This document shows positions 55,944 through 64,000 of a stretch of 64,000 bases of DNA, piece by piece. Source of the stretch: Candidatus Mesenet endosymbiont of Agriotes lineatus (GTDB lineage: Bacteria > Pseudomonadota > Alphaproteobacteria > Rickettsiales > Anaplasmataceae). Position 1 is the stretch's first letter. The number at the start of each line of letters is the position of its first letter. The stretch spans positions 744,001-808,000 of the forward strand of contig NZ_OZ026454.1 of the NCBI RefSeq assembly GCF_964019585.1, written 5' to 3'. Position numbers and translations under genes: made by a program. The notes under the pieces were generated by a model. That model was not told where the DNA came from. It did not search any database and saw only the letters and a list, made by a program, of their open reading frames with translations.

Positions 55944-56984
55944 TTAATTAAAAGATAAAAACCCTCTCTGATCCTTAACTAGGATCTGCTCGGTAATATC
56001 ATTATAGACTTTCATTAATGTTTTAGATAGCAAAAAAGGATTTCCGCTATCAGATACTTCACATATTTGTTGATCAATAGGAATTTTACCTAAAAATTTT
56101 ATGTTTAGTTCTTTTGCCATTTTTTCTGCACCGCTTTCTCCAAAAATGTGAATTTGTGAACCTTGATAGCTAAAGTAACTCATATTTTCAACAATACCAA
56201 TTATAGATACATTCAATTTTTTCAGCATATCAAAAGCCTTTTTAGCATCAATTAAAGCAAGCTCTTGAGGAGTGGAAACTATTACTGCTCCTGTTAAATT
56301 AAACTTTTCTGCAAGGCTTAAATGAACATCACCAGTGCCAGGAGGTGTATCGATAATTAGATACTCTACATCTTGCCACTTGGTTCCAAGTAGTAAATTG
56401 TGTAATGCCTTGGTAATCATTGGCCCTCTCCATATGACGGCACTATTTTTATCTATAACATAACCGATGGACATTGTTTGCAGTCCATATCTTTCTACAG
56501 GAAGCATTTTTTTGTTTTCTATTTGTGGAGTGAGACCTTGACTGCCTAGCATTTGTGGTAATGATGGACCATATATATCTGCATCAGCAATAGCAATTCT
56601 ATAGCCAAGTTTTAAAAGTGATACTGCAATATTTAATGCTACTGTAGATTTTCCAACTCCACCTTTTCCTGATACGACTACAATAGTATTTTTTACTCCC
56701 TCGATTGATATTTTATTACTAGTTTTTTGATTTGCAGTACCTACTACTGCTTCTACTACAGTTACTCTTGTTATATCTGGTATGGCTTTTAAAGCATTCT
56801 CACATTCTACTTTAAGATTCGCTTTCTTTACAGCATGCTCCCTACTTAAAAACTGCAGAACAAAGCCAATATGTCCCTCTTTAATTACTATTGAAGATAC
56901 CATACCAAGCGTAACAACATCTTTACCAGTATCTTGATCAATTACTTTTCTTAGAGATAGCTTAATTGCCTCTTCATTGATCAC
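55944..56984 (-). CDS. mrp: Mrp/ApbC-family Fe-S carrier ATPase
   Basis: A P-loop NTPase that carries Fe-S clusters to targets such as complex I (the mitochondrial relative is Ind1). The N-terminal MIP18-like domain (LRKVIDQDTGKDVVTLGM) is followed by the deviant Walker A GKGGVGKST, ADADIYGPSLPQMLG, LIIDTPPGTGDVHLSL and GIVENMSYF. The usual C-x-x-C between the last motifs (C-P-x-C) is replaced by YFSYQGSQIHIFGESG, so the cluster-binding pair appears lost. It is 346 aa from a GTG at 56984. Confidence 0.9.
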   Translation of the reverse strand: MINEEAIKLSLRKVIDQDTGKDVVTLGMVSSIVIKEGHIGFVLQFLSREHAVKKANLKVECENALKAIPDITRVTVVEAVVGTANQKTSNKISIEGVKNTIVVVSGKGGVGKSTVALNIAVSLLKLGYRIAIADADIYGPSLPQMLGSQGLTPQIENKKMLPVERYGLQTMSIGYVIDKNSAVIWRGPMITKALHNLLLGTKWQDVEYLIIDTPPGTGDVHLSLAEKFNLTGAVIVSTPQELALIDAKKAFDMLKKLNVSIIGIVENMSYFSYQGSQIHIFGESGAEKMAKELNIKFLGKIPIDQQICEVSDSGNPFLLSKTLMKVYNDITEQILVKDQRGFLSFN

Positions 56985-57101
56985 ATCTTTTACTTACAAT
57001 TATTATATTAGCATCTTTCATACAATGTAAACTAATTAATACTTTTAATTTGATCTACACAAAAATACATCTATAATTACCTTTTTCTCTATAAATAATT
57101 T

Positions 57102-58037
57102 ATGAAGATTATTGCAGGAAGTGCAAGTAAAAACCTAGGAGAATCAGTTGCTTTGGGACTTGGAGTAGATGTCAGCAATGTAAATATTACTAAATATTCT
57201 GATGGAGAAACAAACGTAGAAGTAATAAATGACTTAAGTGGTCATGAAGTTTTCATTATTCAAGCAATTTCACCTCCTACAAATGATAATCTAGTAGAGG
57301 CGTTGCTTATAGCTGATGCAGTAAAGAGAGTAGGAGCAAAAAGAGTAATTTTAGTCGTGCCTTATTATGGGTACAGCCGTCAAGATAGAGTAATCAAAAA
57401 TGGTAAAATGCACTCAGCACTAAGTGCCAAGCTGGTTGCGAGCTTAATTAAAACAGCTGGTGTGGGTAGTGTCATTGCAGTGGACCTGCACTCTAGCCAG
57501 ATAGAGGGCTTCTTTGATATTCCCATAAGTAACTTGAGTGCATTTGAGGTATTTGCTACTAGAAGTGTAAAGCTTGAAAATACAGTGATTGTAGCACCTG
57601 ATGTTGGAGCCTTAAGTAGGGCACGCAACTTTGCAAAGGTTCTTTTAAACCAATATAGAGTCAATTTAACTAATGAAATTGTAGTAATTGATAAATATAG
57701 AGAAAAAGCTGGCACATCTGAGGTGATGCAGGTCATAGGGGAAGTACATGGTAAAGACTGTGTTATTATAGATGATATAGTAGATTCTGCAGGAACGTTA
57801 TGTAATGCTGCCTTTGCATTGCAAGAGCATGGAGCTAAATCTATAATAGCATATATAACTCATGGGGTATTATCAGGTAATGCGCTAGATAAAATTTCAT
57901 CTTCTGCTTTAGATAAATTAGTTATAACTGATACCATATCTCATAATAATAACTTACATGATAAGATTGAAATTATGCCTATCACAGACATTTTAGTAAA
58001 AGCAATAAATTCTTATGGAGGTAAAATTGAAACATAA
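57102..58037 (+). CDS. prs: Ribose-phosphate pyrophosphokinase
   Basis: Makes PRPP from ribose-5-phosphate and ATP. Landmarks are KYSDGETNVEVINDLSG at the N-terminus, VPYYGYSRQDRVIKNG, AVDLHSSQIEGFFDIP and the PRPP loop VIIDDIVDSAGTLCNAA. It is 311 aa. Its 3' end overlaps the start region of gatC. Divergent from mrp across about 120 bases. Confidence 0.96.
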   Translation: MKIIAGSASKNLGESVALGLGVDVSNVNITKYSDGETNVEVINDLSGHEVFIIQAISPPTNDNLVEALLIADAVKRVGAKRVILVVPYYGYSRQDRVIKNGKMHSALSAKLVASLIKTAGVGSVIAVDLHSSQIEGFFDIPISNLSAFEVFATRSVKLENTVIVAPDVGALSRARNFAKVLLNQYRVNLTNEIVVIDKYREKAGTSEVMQVIGEVHGKDCVIIDDIVDSAGTLCNAAFALQEHGAKSIIAYITHGVLSGNALDKISSSALDKLVITDTISHNNNLHDKIEIMPITDILVKAINSYGGKIET

Positions 58038-58386
58038 ATCAACGGAGGACATAATATTATCTTTAATCAAGTTTGCAAGTAATAAAGAGGCAAACGCTAT
58101 TGACACTTCTGAAGTAGAAAAGATTGCAAAACTTGTAAAAATAAAACTGTCCCAAGATGAAGTTGACTATTATGCCGGAGAGTTAGCTATGCTAAATTGG
58201 GTAAATAAAATTTTATCATACTTAAATACTGAAAATATATTACCAATGCGTTATGGCGGTATTGTAGATACATTACACATGCGTTCAGATATTGTTAGCC
58301 GTGAAAATACAAAAGATGATATTTTATCTTGTGCTAAGTCTGAACATGGATATTTTGTGGTACCAAAAGCTATTAGCAATGAATAA
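58027..58386 (+). CDS. gatC: Glu-tRNA(Gln)/Asp-tRNA(Asn) amidotransferase subunit C
   Basis: A small subunit of the transamidosome used in place of GlnRS/AsnRS. The core is TSEVEKIAKLVKIKLSQDEV and the end is LRSDIVSREN-like (MRSDIVSRENTKDDILSCA). The exact start is uncertain. A TTG at 58027 has an ideal GGAGG five bases upstream and lies inside prs; an ATG at 58015 is also in frame. It has about 20 more residues at the N-terminus than most GatC. gatA and gatB are not here. Confidence 0.88.
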   Translation: MKHKSTEDIILSLIKFASNKEANAIDTSEVEKIAKLVKIKLSQDEVDYYAGELAMLNWVNKILSYLNTENILPMRYGGIVDTLHMRSDIVSRENTKDDILSCAKSEHGYFVVPKAISNE

Positions 58387-58753
58387 CTTTCTGAGCTTTA
58401 AAACTTGCCACACTAATTAAACCTTCCGTTTTGATTAGTTGTAGTTGATAAATTTACAATTAGAGTTTACTTTGGCTATAATAGTTTTCTTTTAGTTAAT
58501 ATGTTGATCTTTTAAAGATTTTAATATATAATTAACAATGTAGTAAATGAAGAGAATAATTATGGTAAATTCATCTACCATTCAAAGTATACAAACGCTA
58601 GATCAAGCAATGATAGGATGGTTTAAGCTGAATCAGGAAGTATTGTATTACCTTTAACTAGAAGAAAAAAACACTTATGCTAAAGCAAGTTATTGCATCA
58701 TCAATGAGTTGTGGTTAGAGTTTAATGTTTAGATCCTTCAGTATACTTTAGCC
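58387..58753. other. Intergenic stretch without an intact gene
   Basis: About 370 bases between gatC and tatD. The only coding-like item is a 31-codon frame at 58562-58657 (MVNSSTIQSIQTLDQAMIGW...), followed in another frame by about 25 codons (LEEKNTYAKASYCIINEL). I regard it as a gene remnant. No RNA gene or convincing promoter was recognised. Confidence 0.4.
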
Positions 58754-59536
58754 ATGATAGTTGATTCTCATTGTCATTTAAACTATTTTTCACAAGAAGA
58801 AAGAGACAAGGTTATTGCAGACGCAAAAGCAAATGATGTTGGTATAATGCAAACCATATGCACTACCATAAGTGAATTTGCTGATTTGCTAAAAATTGCT
58901 CACTCTTGCGTGCAAGTTTATACCTCAGTTGGTGTACATCCATCAAATGCTGCTACTGGAGAATATATAAGCACAGAAGATTTAATCAAACTTACTACAG
59001 ATGAAAAAGTTATAGGTATTGGAGAGACAGGTTTAGATTTTTATAAGCAGGGTAACACTGAAAAGCAGATAAAAAGTTTTTTAGCACATATAGAAGCAGC
59101 AAGAGAGACGGGCCTGCCACTAATTATTCATTCGCGAGCAGCGGATGAAGAAATGATAAATGTTTTAGAATCAGAGATGAAAAAAGATCCTTTCACTGCC
59201 GTTATGCACTGCTTTGCTTCATCTGATAAGCTTGCACAAAAGGCAATTGAACTTGGGTTTTATATATCATTCTCTGGAATAATTACCTTTAAAAATGCTG
59301 AAGTCATTAGAGATATTGCCACTAGCATTCCTTACGAACGTGTCCTGGTTGAGACAGATTCACCATATCTATCACCGGAACCACATAGAGGTAAAAAAAA
59401 TGAACCAGCAATGACAAAATATGTTGTAGATTATCTGGCAAAATTATGGAGTAAGAGTTCTCAGGAAGTAGAAGCAATTACTACCAATAATTTTTTTAAA
59501 CTATTTACAAAAGTAAAAATAGAAAAGGTTGAATAA
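58754..59536 (+). CDS. tatD: TatD-family metal-dependent hydrolase
   Basis: A DNase/deoxyribonuclease-type TIM-barrel hydrolase. The metal-binding motif VDSHCHLNYF lies at the N-terminus, with IGIGETGLDFYKQG, IIHSRAADEEMINVL, VMHCFASSDKLA and VETDSPYLSPEPHRGK after it, all TatD signatures. It is 260 aa. It is followed after 90 bases by the type I secretion ABC transporter. Confidence 0.95.
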   Translation: MIVDSHCHLNYFSQEERDKVIADAKANDVGIMQTICTTISEFADLLKIAHSCVQVYTSVGVHPSNAATGEYISTEDLIKLTTDEKVIGIGETGLDFYKQGNTEKQIKSFLAHIEAARETGLPLIIHSRAADEEMINVLESEMKKDPFTAVMHCFASSDKLAQKAIELGFYISFSGIITFKNAEVIRDIATSIPYERVLVETDSPYLSPEPHRGKKNEPAMTKYVVDYLAKLWSKSSQEVEAITTNNFFKLFTKVKIEKVE

Positions 59537-59625
59537 GTGTAATAATATACAATCAATAATTCATATTAATATTTTTTTAAATAATATATTATAAATAGAC
59601 AGAAGATTATAAAGGGTAATAAGAA

Positions 59626-61365
59626 GTGGAAGGAGTAAATCTACAACCAGCAGTAGCAAAAGAATTAAAAGAAAGTCTTTTATATATATGCTTAGAGAAA
59701 TGCAAAAGTGCATTTTGGTTTATATTTTGGTTCAGCTCTGGTATTAATTTTTTAGTACTTTTTTTGCCACTTTATACTTCGCAGGTATTAGACCGTGTTA
59801 TTTCAAGTGGTAGCGTTCCCACTCTTATTATGCTTTCAATCATTACTTTAACAGCATTTGCCTGTTCTTCAATGCTTGAGACATGTCGTTATTTGGCAAT
59901 GGCAAAAATCGGCGATTGGTTAGACAAAGCAGTTACTCCTGACCTCATAGTTAAATCAATAAGGCTCACGTCAGTTAGAAGTTCTACATCAAGCGGAGAA
60001 GCGCTTAGAGATCTTGGAGTGATTAAGGGTTTTATTACTGGTTATGGGGTATTTTCTTTATTTGATACTCCATGGTCAATAATTTACTTAATCGCCATAT
60101 TTATGATTCACCCTTCTACTGGCTTTATCGCCATAATTGGTGTGATTGTATTGCTATCTATGGCCATATGGAATGAATTTGCCACTAAAAGAATAATAAA
60201 AGAGACTAACGAAGAATCGATCAGAAATATAAACGCTATAGACGTGGCAACTAGAAATGCTGAAGTAGTTGAAGCTATGGGTATGGCTGAGCATATAGTT
60301 ACTGAGTGGTGCGAAAAAAATGATCAAAATCGTACTTTGCAAACTAAAGCTCAAAGTCGTTCTAATGTTATTATGGGCGTTACAAAGTTTCTACGCTCAA
60401 CTCTGCAAATATCAGTGATTGGTACAGGTGCTTTGCTTGCAATTGTTGCCCATAAAACTGCTGGAAGCATTATCGCTGCATCGATTTTGATGGGAAGAGT
60501 TTTAGCGCCTTTTGAAGCTTCAATTAACACTTGGAAAATGCTTACATCGGCAAGACTATCTTACAAAAGGCTGCAATTATTAATACTCACTAGCCCTAAA
60601 AGAGAGCAGACCATGTCTTTACCAGAACCTGAGGGACAGCTGTTATTTGATCGAGTATTTTTTACTCCATACGGTAGCAATAAACCAACTATCAAGGGCA
60701 TATCGTTTACTATAGATCCAGGAAATATAGTTGGTGTCATTGGCGCTAGTGCATCAGGAAAATCAACAATAGCAAAATTAACTGTTGGTGTTTGGAAACC
60801 TATTGCAGGAGTTGTAAGACTCGATGGAGCAGATGTCTATTCTTGGAATCGCACAGACTTTGGTCATTATGTAGGCTACCTTCCACAAGATATCGAATTG
60901 TTTAACACTAGCATTAAAGTAAATATTGCAAGAATGGATCCAAACCCAAATCCTGAAGAAGTTATAAAAGCTGCAAAAATTGCTGGAATACATGAGCTGA
61001 TATTAAGTTTTCAAAATGGATATGATACAGTGATCGGTGGCTCAGGAGTAACACTTTCTGGTGGTCAAAAACAGTTGCTTGGCTTAGCTAGAGCTTTTTA
61101 TGGTAACATAAAGCTCTTAGTTTTAGATGAACCAAACGCCAACTTGGATGGTACGGGTGAGACGAGATTAATAAAAGCAATTGAGCATGCACGAAATAAT
61201 GAAATTACAACTTTAATAATTACTCACAAAATTCCTTTATTATCTGTGGTAGAAAAGATAATAGTTATGCATGACGGCACGGTTACTGCTATGGGATCAA
61301 GGGATGAAATTTTAAGTAAAATGCTTTCTCAAGCTCCACCAGAAAAACCCGATAAACAAGAATAG
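59626..61365 (+). CDS. Type I secretion ABC transporter (permease/ATPase, PrtD-like)
   Basis: 579 aa. The permease half has membrane helices beginning FWFIFWFSSGINFLVLFLPL. The ATPase half has Walker A GVIGASASGKST, Q-loop YLPQDIELF, signature LSGGQKQLLGLARAF, Walker B LLVLDEPNANLD and a switch His in LIITHK. There is no N-terminal C39 peptidase domain, as in the PrtD/AprD group that exports RTX-like and other C-terminally signalled proteins. The start is a GTG at 59626. The TolC at 45835 is the likely outer-membrane partner. The substrate is unknown. Confidence 0.92.
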   Translation: MEGVNLQPAVAKELKESLLYICLEKCKSAFWFIFWFSSGINFLVLFLPLYTSQVLDRVISSGSVPTLIMLSIITLTAFACSSMLETCRYLAMAKIGDWLDKAVTPDLIVKSIRLTSVRSSTSSGEALRDLGVIKGFITGYGVFSLFDTPWSIIYLIAIFMIHPSTGFIAIIGVIVLLSMAIWNEFATKRIIKETNEESIRNINAIDVATRNAEVVEAMGMAEHIVTEWCEKNDQNRTLQTKAQSRSNVIMGVTKFLRSTLQISVIGTGALLAIVAHKTAGSIIAASILMGRVLAPFEASINTWKMLTSARLSYKRLQLLILTSPKREQTMSLPEPEGQLLFDRVFFTPYGSNKPTIKGISFTIDPGNIVGVIGASASGKSTIAKLTVGVWKPIAGVVRLDGADVYSWNRTDFGHYVGYLPQDIELFNTSIKVNIARMDPNPNPEEVIKAAKIAGIHELILSFQNGYDTVIGGSGVTLSGGQKQLLGLARAFYGNIKLLVLDEPNANLDGTGETRLIKAIEHARNNEITTLIITHKIPLLSVVEKIIVMHDGTVTAMGSRDEILSKMLSQAPPEKPDKQE

Positions 61366-61414
61366 TTTTGAAGTTGCTTTAGTTCTATACTATCATCAAT
61401 TTTTTGTAGCGCTT

Positions 61415-62689
61415 ATGCATGATATAGAACTCATACGTAAAAATCCTGAAGCTTTCTCCCAAATGATTGAAAAAAGAGGGATAGAAAGATTAGTAGTAGA
61501 AAAAATACTTGAGCTTGATACAAAAAAAAGAGCATTAACCAAAAGCATTCAAGACTTGCAGATGAAACGTAATGGAGTAACGGATAAGATTGCAGAATTA
61601 AAAAGAGATGGAGTTGAATATATAAGTGAAGTGAAAGAGTCAAAGAACATTACAAACGAAATTAATGAAATTAATCCTGAAATACTAAAACTAGAAGATG
61701 AATTATTTATTTTACTCTCTTCTCTGCCAAATCTCTCATTAGAAGGAGTTCCAATAGGAGAAGACGAAAGTCAAAATGTAGAGATAAGAAAAGTTGGAAA
61801 GCCAAAAGAGTTTAGCTTTAAGCCTTCACCACACTATGAATTAGGGGAAAAGTTAGGCTTTATGGACTTCAAACAAGCAGCAGCAATCTCTGGCTCAAGG
61901 TTTGTAATACTAAAAGATAAATTGGCAAAATTAGAACGAGCATTGATTAATTTTATGCTAGATATCCATACGCAGGAATTTGGTTGTACTGAAGTGTCAC
62001 ACCCGGCGCTGGTGCTTGAAAAAACAATGTATGAGGCATGTCAATTGCCAAAATTCGCTGAAGACTCTTTTGTAACAACAGATGGATTCAGACTGATTCC
62101 AACAAGTGAAGTACCGCTGACAAACCTAGTAGCAGATAGCATAGTAAATGCTGAAGATCTGCCTATGAGATTTACTGCCGTTTCTCCATGCTTTCGTAGA
62201 GAAGCAGGCAGTGCAGGCCGTGATACACGTGGGATGATTAGGCAGCATCAATTTAGTAAAGTTGAACTTGTAAGTATTACAACTGAGGAACAATCTCAAG
62301 AAGAGCTTGAGCGTATGCTAAGCATTGCAGAAGAAGTGCTAAAACGTCTAGAACTACCATATCGCGTGATGCTCTTGTGCAGCGGTGATATGGGCTTTGC
62401 CGCACAGATGACTTATGATTTAGAGGTTTGGTTCCCAGAGCAAGGTAAATATAGGGAAGTTTCAAGTTGCTCAAGTTGCGGTACTTTTCAAGCAAGAAGA
62501 ATGAAAGCTAGGTATTATGCTACGCAGGATAAGAAAATAAAGAAATTCGTTCATACTCTCAACAGCTCTGCACTAGCCATAGGCAGAACCATAGCTGCTA
62601 CTTTAGAAAATTATCAAAACGCTGATGGTTCAATTATAGTTCCAACGGTTCTGCAAAGTTATATGAATAACCATAAAATTATTCTTTAA
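61415..62689 (+). CDS. serS: Seryl-tRNA synthetase
   Basis: A class II synthetase. The N-terminal arm is a long antiparallel coiled coil (residues about 30-100: KRALTKSIQDLQMKRNGVTD). Motif 2 is SPCFRREAGSAGRDTRGMIR, and motif 3 is in NSSALAIGRTIAATLENYQ. It is 424 aa. It lies about 50 bases behind the ABC transporter and may be in the same transcript. Confidence 0.97.
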   Translation: MHDIELIRKNPEAFSQMIEKRGIERLVVEKILELDTKKRALTKSIQDLQMKRNGVTDKIAELKRDGVEYISEVKESKNITNEINEINPEILKLEDELFILLSSLPNLSLEGVPIGEDESQNVEIRKVGKPKEFSFKPSPHYELGEKLGFMDFKQAAAISGSRFVILKDKLAKLERALINFMLDIHTQEFGCTEVSHPALVLEKTMYEACQLPKFAEDSFVTTDGFRLIPTSEVPLTNLVADSIVNAEDLPMRFTAVSPCFRREAGSAGRDTRGMIRQHQFSKVELVSITTEEQSQEELERMLSIAEEVLKRLELPYRVMLLCSGDMGFAAQMTYDLEVWFPEQGKYREVSSCSSCGTFQARRMKARYYATQDKKIKKFVHTLNSSALAIGRTIAATLENYQNADGSIIVPTVLQSYMNNHKIIL

Positions 62690-62783
62690 TATACTATATT
62701 TCTTTTTTTTATTAAATTTTATTATTTACTTTTATTATCAAATATATTAATATATTATTAAATAAAGCAGGGAGAAATTTAGT

Positions 62784-64000
62784 ATGCCTAGAAAAAAGGA
62801 AAAATATTCTACACTAGATCAAATTGTAAATGCACTTTTAAAGAAGGAAAAACTTGATGATAGCAAATATCAAGAACTTCAAAGCTCGATAAAGATAATA
62901 ATTGCTGCAAACGTTGATGACGTAGTAAGGGATTATCTCAATAGATGCTTAGCAATAAAGCAAGATATAAGCAACTTACTAATATCAATTAATGAGGCAA
63001 ATACTTCTGGTGCAATTGAAGGATTCAATAAAAAAATAAGTTCAATTGATAATGAAATTAAAGAAATAGATATTAATCAAATAAAACTTGGCATTGAAAC
63101 AAAAAAGGTCAAGACTCAGATTAAGAGTATTAAAGAAGATTTTCAGCCCAATATAGAAAAGTTTAAGGAAAGACTTAAGCAAAAAGAAAACGAGCTTGAA
63201 GAAGAAAAGAAAATGGTTCAAGCACAAAAAGAACTATCGGATGCAAGTAGTAGCGAAACCAGCTCAGATCAATCTCCAATAAAAGAAACTGGTACAGTGT
63301 CACAAAAGAGAGGGGAGCGTGATGAAAAAAGGTATGAACAGCATTTGCAAGAGCAGGAAAAACATAGGAAAAAGGGAAAACAAAAAAGCGGCTGTGTGAT
63401 TGGTCAATCAAAAGCACAAAAAGAAGATGGAATTATAAATACTGAACTCTACGCATTATACTATCAACTCACCATTATAATGTCTAAAGTAGTGAATACT
63501 ATGCATAATGACATCATAAGAGTAAACAATAGAAAAAATAATACTGCATCTGGAACTATGAATATGCCTGATAAAGAATATAAGGTGTTCGATTCAATAT
63601 TACAGTGCTACATAAAAGTATACTATACTAGCACGATAATGAGAATAATAATAAGAATGTCATTGGGAAATATTCAGGTTATTTCAACGGATGCACAAGA
63701 TAAATTTGAAAGATTACAACATAGTCAAAAAGCTCCCTTTGAAAAATTGCTTTCTATCTTTAGGCTAAAGCAAAGTGAAGCAAAAATTAAAGATAAGGTT
63801 AAAAATATAGAAAGTAACTTTGAGGCTGCGATTAATGTTTTGTCTAAGTATGTTGTAGATCTTCCTATATCTTTGTACTCAAACATACCATGTATTAATA
63901 ATATAGATAAAATAAAAAATAATTTAATAAATGATGTTGTCACCATATCAACCTCAGAGCAAGCTTATAATATGATAGAAAAAGATGAAATGATTCATGC
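62784..64000 (+). CDS. Large coiled-coil protein, 3' end outside window
   Basis: An open frame from the ATG at 62784 (GGGAG site, MPRKKEKYSTLDQIVNALLK) to the right edge, at least 405 codons. Residues about 70-150 form a strong charged coiled coil (IKLGIETKKVKTQIKSIKED; KERLKQKENELEEEKKMVQ). Then comes a polar Ser/Gln/Lys-rich linker (SSSETSSDQSPIKETG). Then helical sequence follows with hydrophobic patches (YQLTIIMSKVVNTMHNDII). No signal peptide. I do not recognise the family. It is a candidate structural or effector-type protein of Wolbachia. Confidence 0.75.
   Translation, partial: MPRKKEKYSTLDQIVNALLKKEKLDDSKYQELQSSIKIIIAANVDDVVRDYLNRCLAIKQDISNLLISINEANTSGAIEGFNKKISSIDNEIKEIDINQIKLGIETKKVKTQIKSIKEDFQPNIEKFKERLKQKENELEEEKKMVQAQKELSDASSSETSSDQSPIKETGTVSQKRGERDEKRYEQHLQEQEKHRKKGKQKSGCVIGQSKAQKEDGIINTELYALYYQLTIIMSKVVNTMHNDIIRVNNRKNNTASGTMNMPDKEYKVFDSILQCYIKVYYTSTIMRIIIRMSLGNIQVISTDAQDKFERLQHSQKAPFEKLLSIFRLKQSEAKIKDKVKNIESNFEAAINVLSKYVVDLPISLYSNIPCINNIDKIKNNLINDVVTISTSEQAYNMIEKDEMIH

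Noticed and set aside
63042-63946. Hydrophobic minus-strand frames at the right edge
   Set aside because: They are antisense readings of the Lys/Glu-rich coiled coil, which always yields Phe/Leu-rich shadows.
1-64000. tRNA, rRNA and tmRNA genes
   Set aside because: I scanned the intergenic stretches for T-loop-like sequences (GGTTCGAATCC and variants) and acceptor stems and saw none that folded sensibly. A covariance-model search would be decisive.
1-64000. CRISPR array, prophage WO structural genes, cif-type toxin genes
   Set aside because: No regularly spaced identical repeats and no phage structural or cytoplasmic-incompatibility motifs were recognised in the translated frames.

Overview
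This 64 kb window looks like a chromosomal segment of a Wolbachia (Rickettsiales, Anaplasmataceae). The base composition is strongly A+T-rich and gene order is scrambled. Operons are short, and many genes are recognisably rickettsial: eukaryote-like IleS, a long Icd with a C-terminal extension, ThyX, CckA, BamD, TolC and Ccm proteins. They are mixed with ankyrin proteins, decayed insertion sequences and many small lineage-specific membrane proteins. I assign no supergroup or strain from sequence alone. No rRNA, tRNA, CRISPR array or prophage structural module was found.

Layout. 0-5.6 kb: an edge-truncated unknown gene, a coiled-coil gene remnant interrupted by a dead IS5-type element, an M48 protease, NfuA, a membrane J-protein, BamD and a small unknown. 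5.7-7.7 kb: ftsZ-EVE-ybeY operon. 7.9-13.4 kb: a TGA-interrupted membrane gene, a TPR protein, an orphan crotonase domain, sucB and two Wolbachia-type membrane proteins. 13.4-19.4 kb: hemB, nuoAB, an ankyrin fragment, ileS. 19.5-23.5 kb: an accessory block of small membrane proteins, frameshifted genes and two copies of an undescribed tail-anchored family. 23.6-35.8 kb: secA, a PAS protein, rpmI-rplT-pheS-SDR, thyX-mnmE, an ankyrin gene, carA, an NAD-epimerase and a polyprenyl synthase. 35.9-39.9 kb: mrpE-like gene, IS630-type remnant, PPDK regulator, a broken ccmG and a third copy of the tail-anchored family. 39.9-48.6 kb: icd, cckA, MBL hydrolase, rpsP, PopZ-like gene, tolC, pyrF, ccmA. 48.7-50 kb: two adjacent genes sharing an N-Y-G-x-I heptad repeat. 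50.1-64 kb: rpmF-plsX-fabH, ccmC-ruvA, a decayed accessory cluster, an exported ankyrin-like protein, mrp, prs-gatC, tatD, a type I secretion ABC transporter, serS and a coiled-coil ORF that runs off the right edge.

How the genes fit together. Housekeeping genes cover translation, division, envelope assembly (SecA, BamD, TolC, BepA-like protease), respiration (NuoAB, SucB, Icd, CcmA/CcmC), haem, and nucleotide and lipid precursor synthesis. Several pieces of an alphaproteobacterial cell-cycle/polarity circuit co-occur (FtsZ, CckA, PopZ-like, PAS_5). The accessory part is the more interesting: (i) a three-copy membrane protein family in which every copy is broken, with the lost parts still readable in other frames; (ii) the heptad-repeat pair; (iii) a set of lineage-specific genes whose ribosome-binding site is a run of G (GGGGG) instead of AGGAGG; (iv) a nested-hairpin leader ahead of one of these; (v) an ankyrin C-terminal module found in two loci. 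Start codons are often GTG or TTG, and I chose them from ribosome-binding sites and family N-termini.
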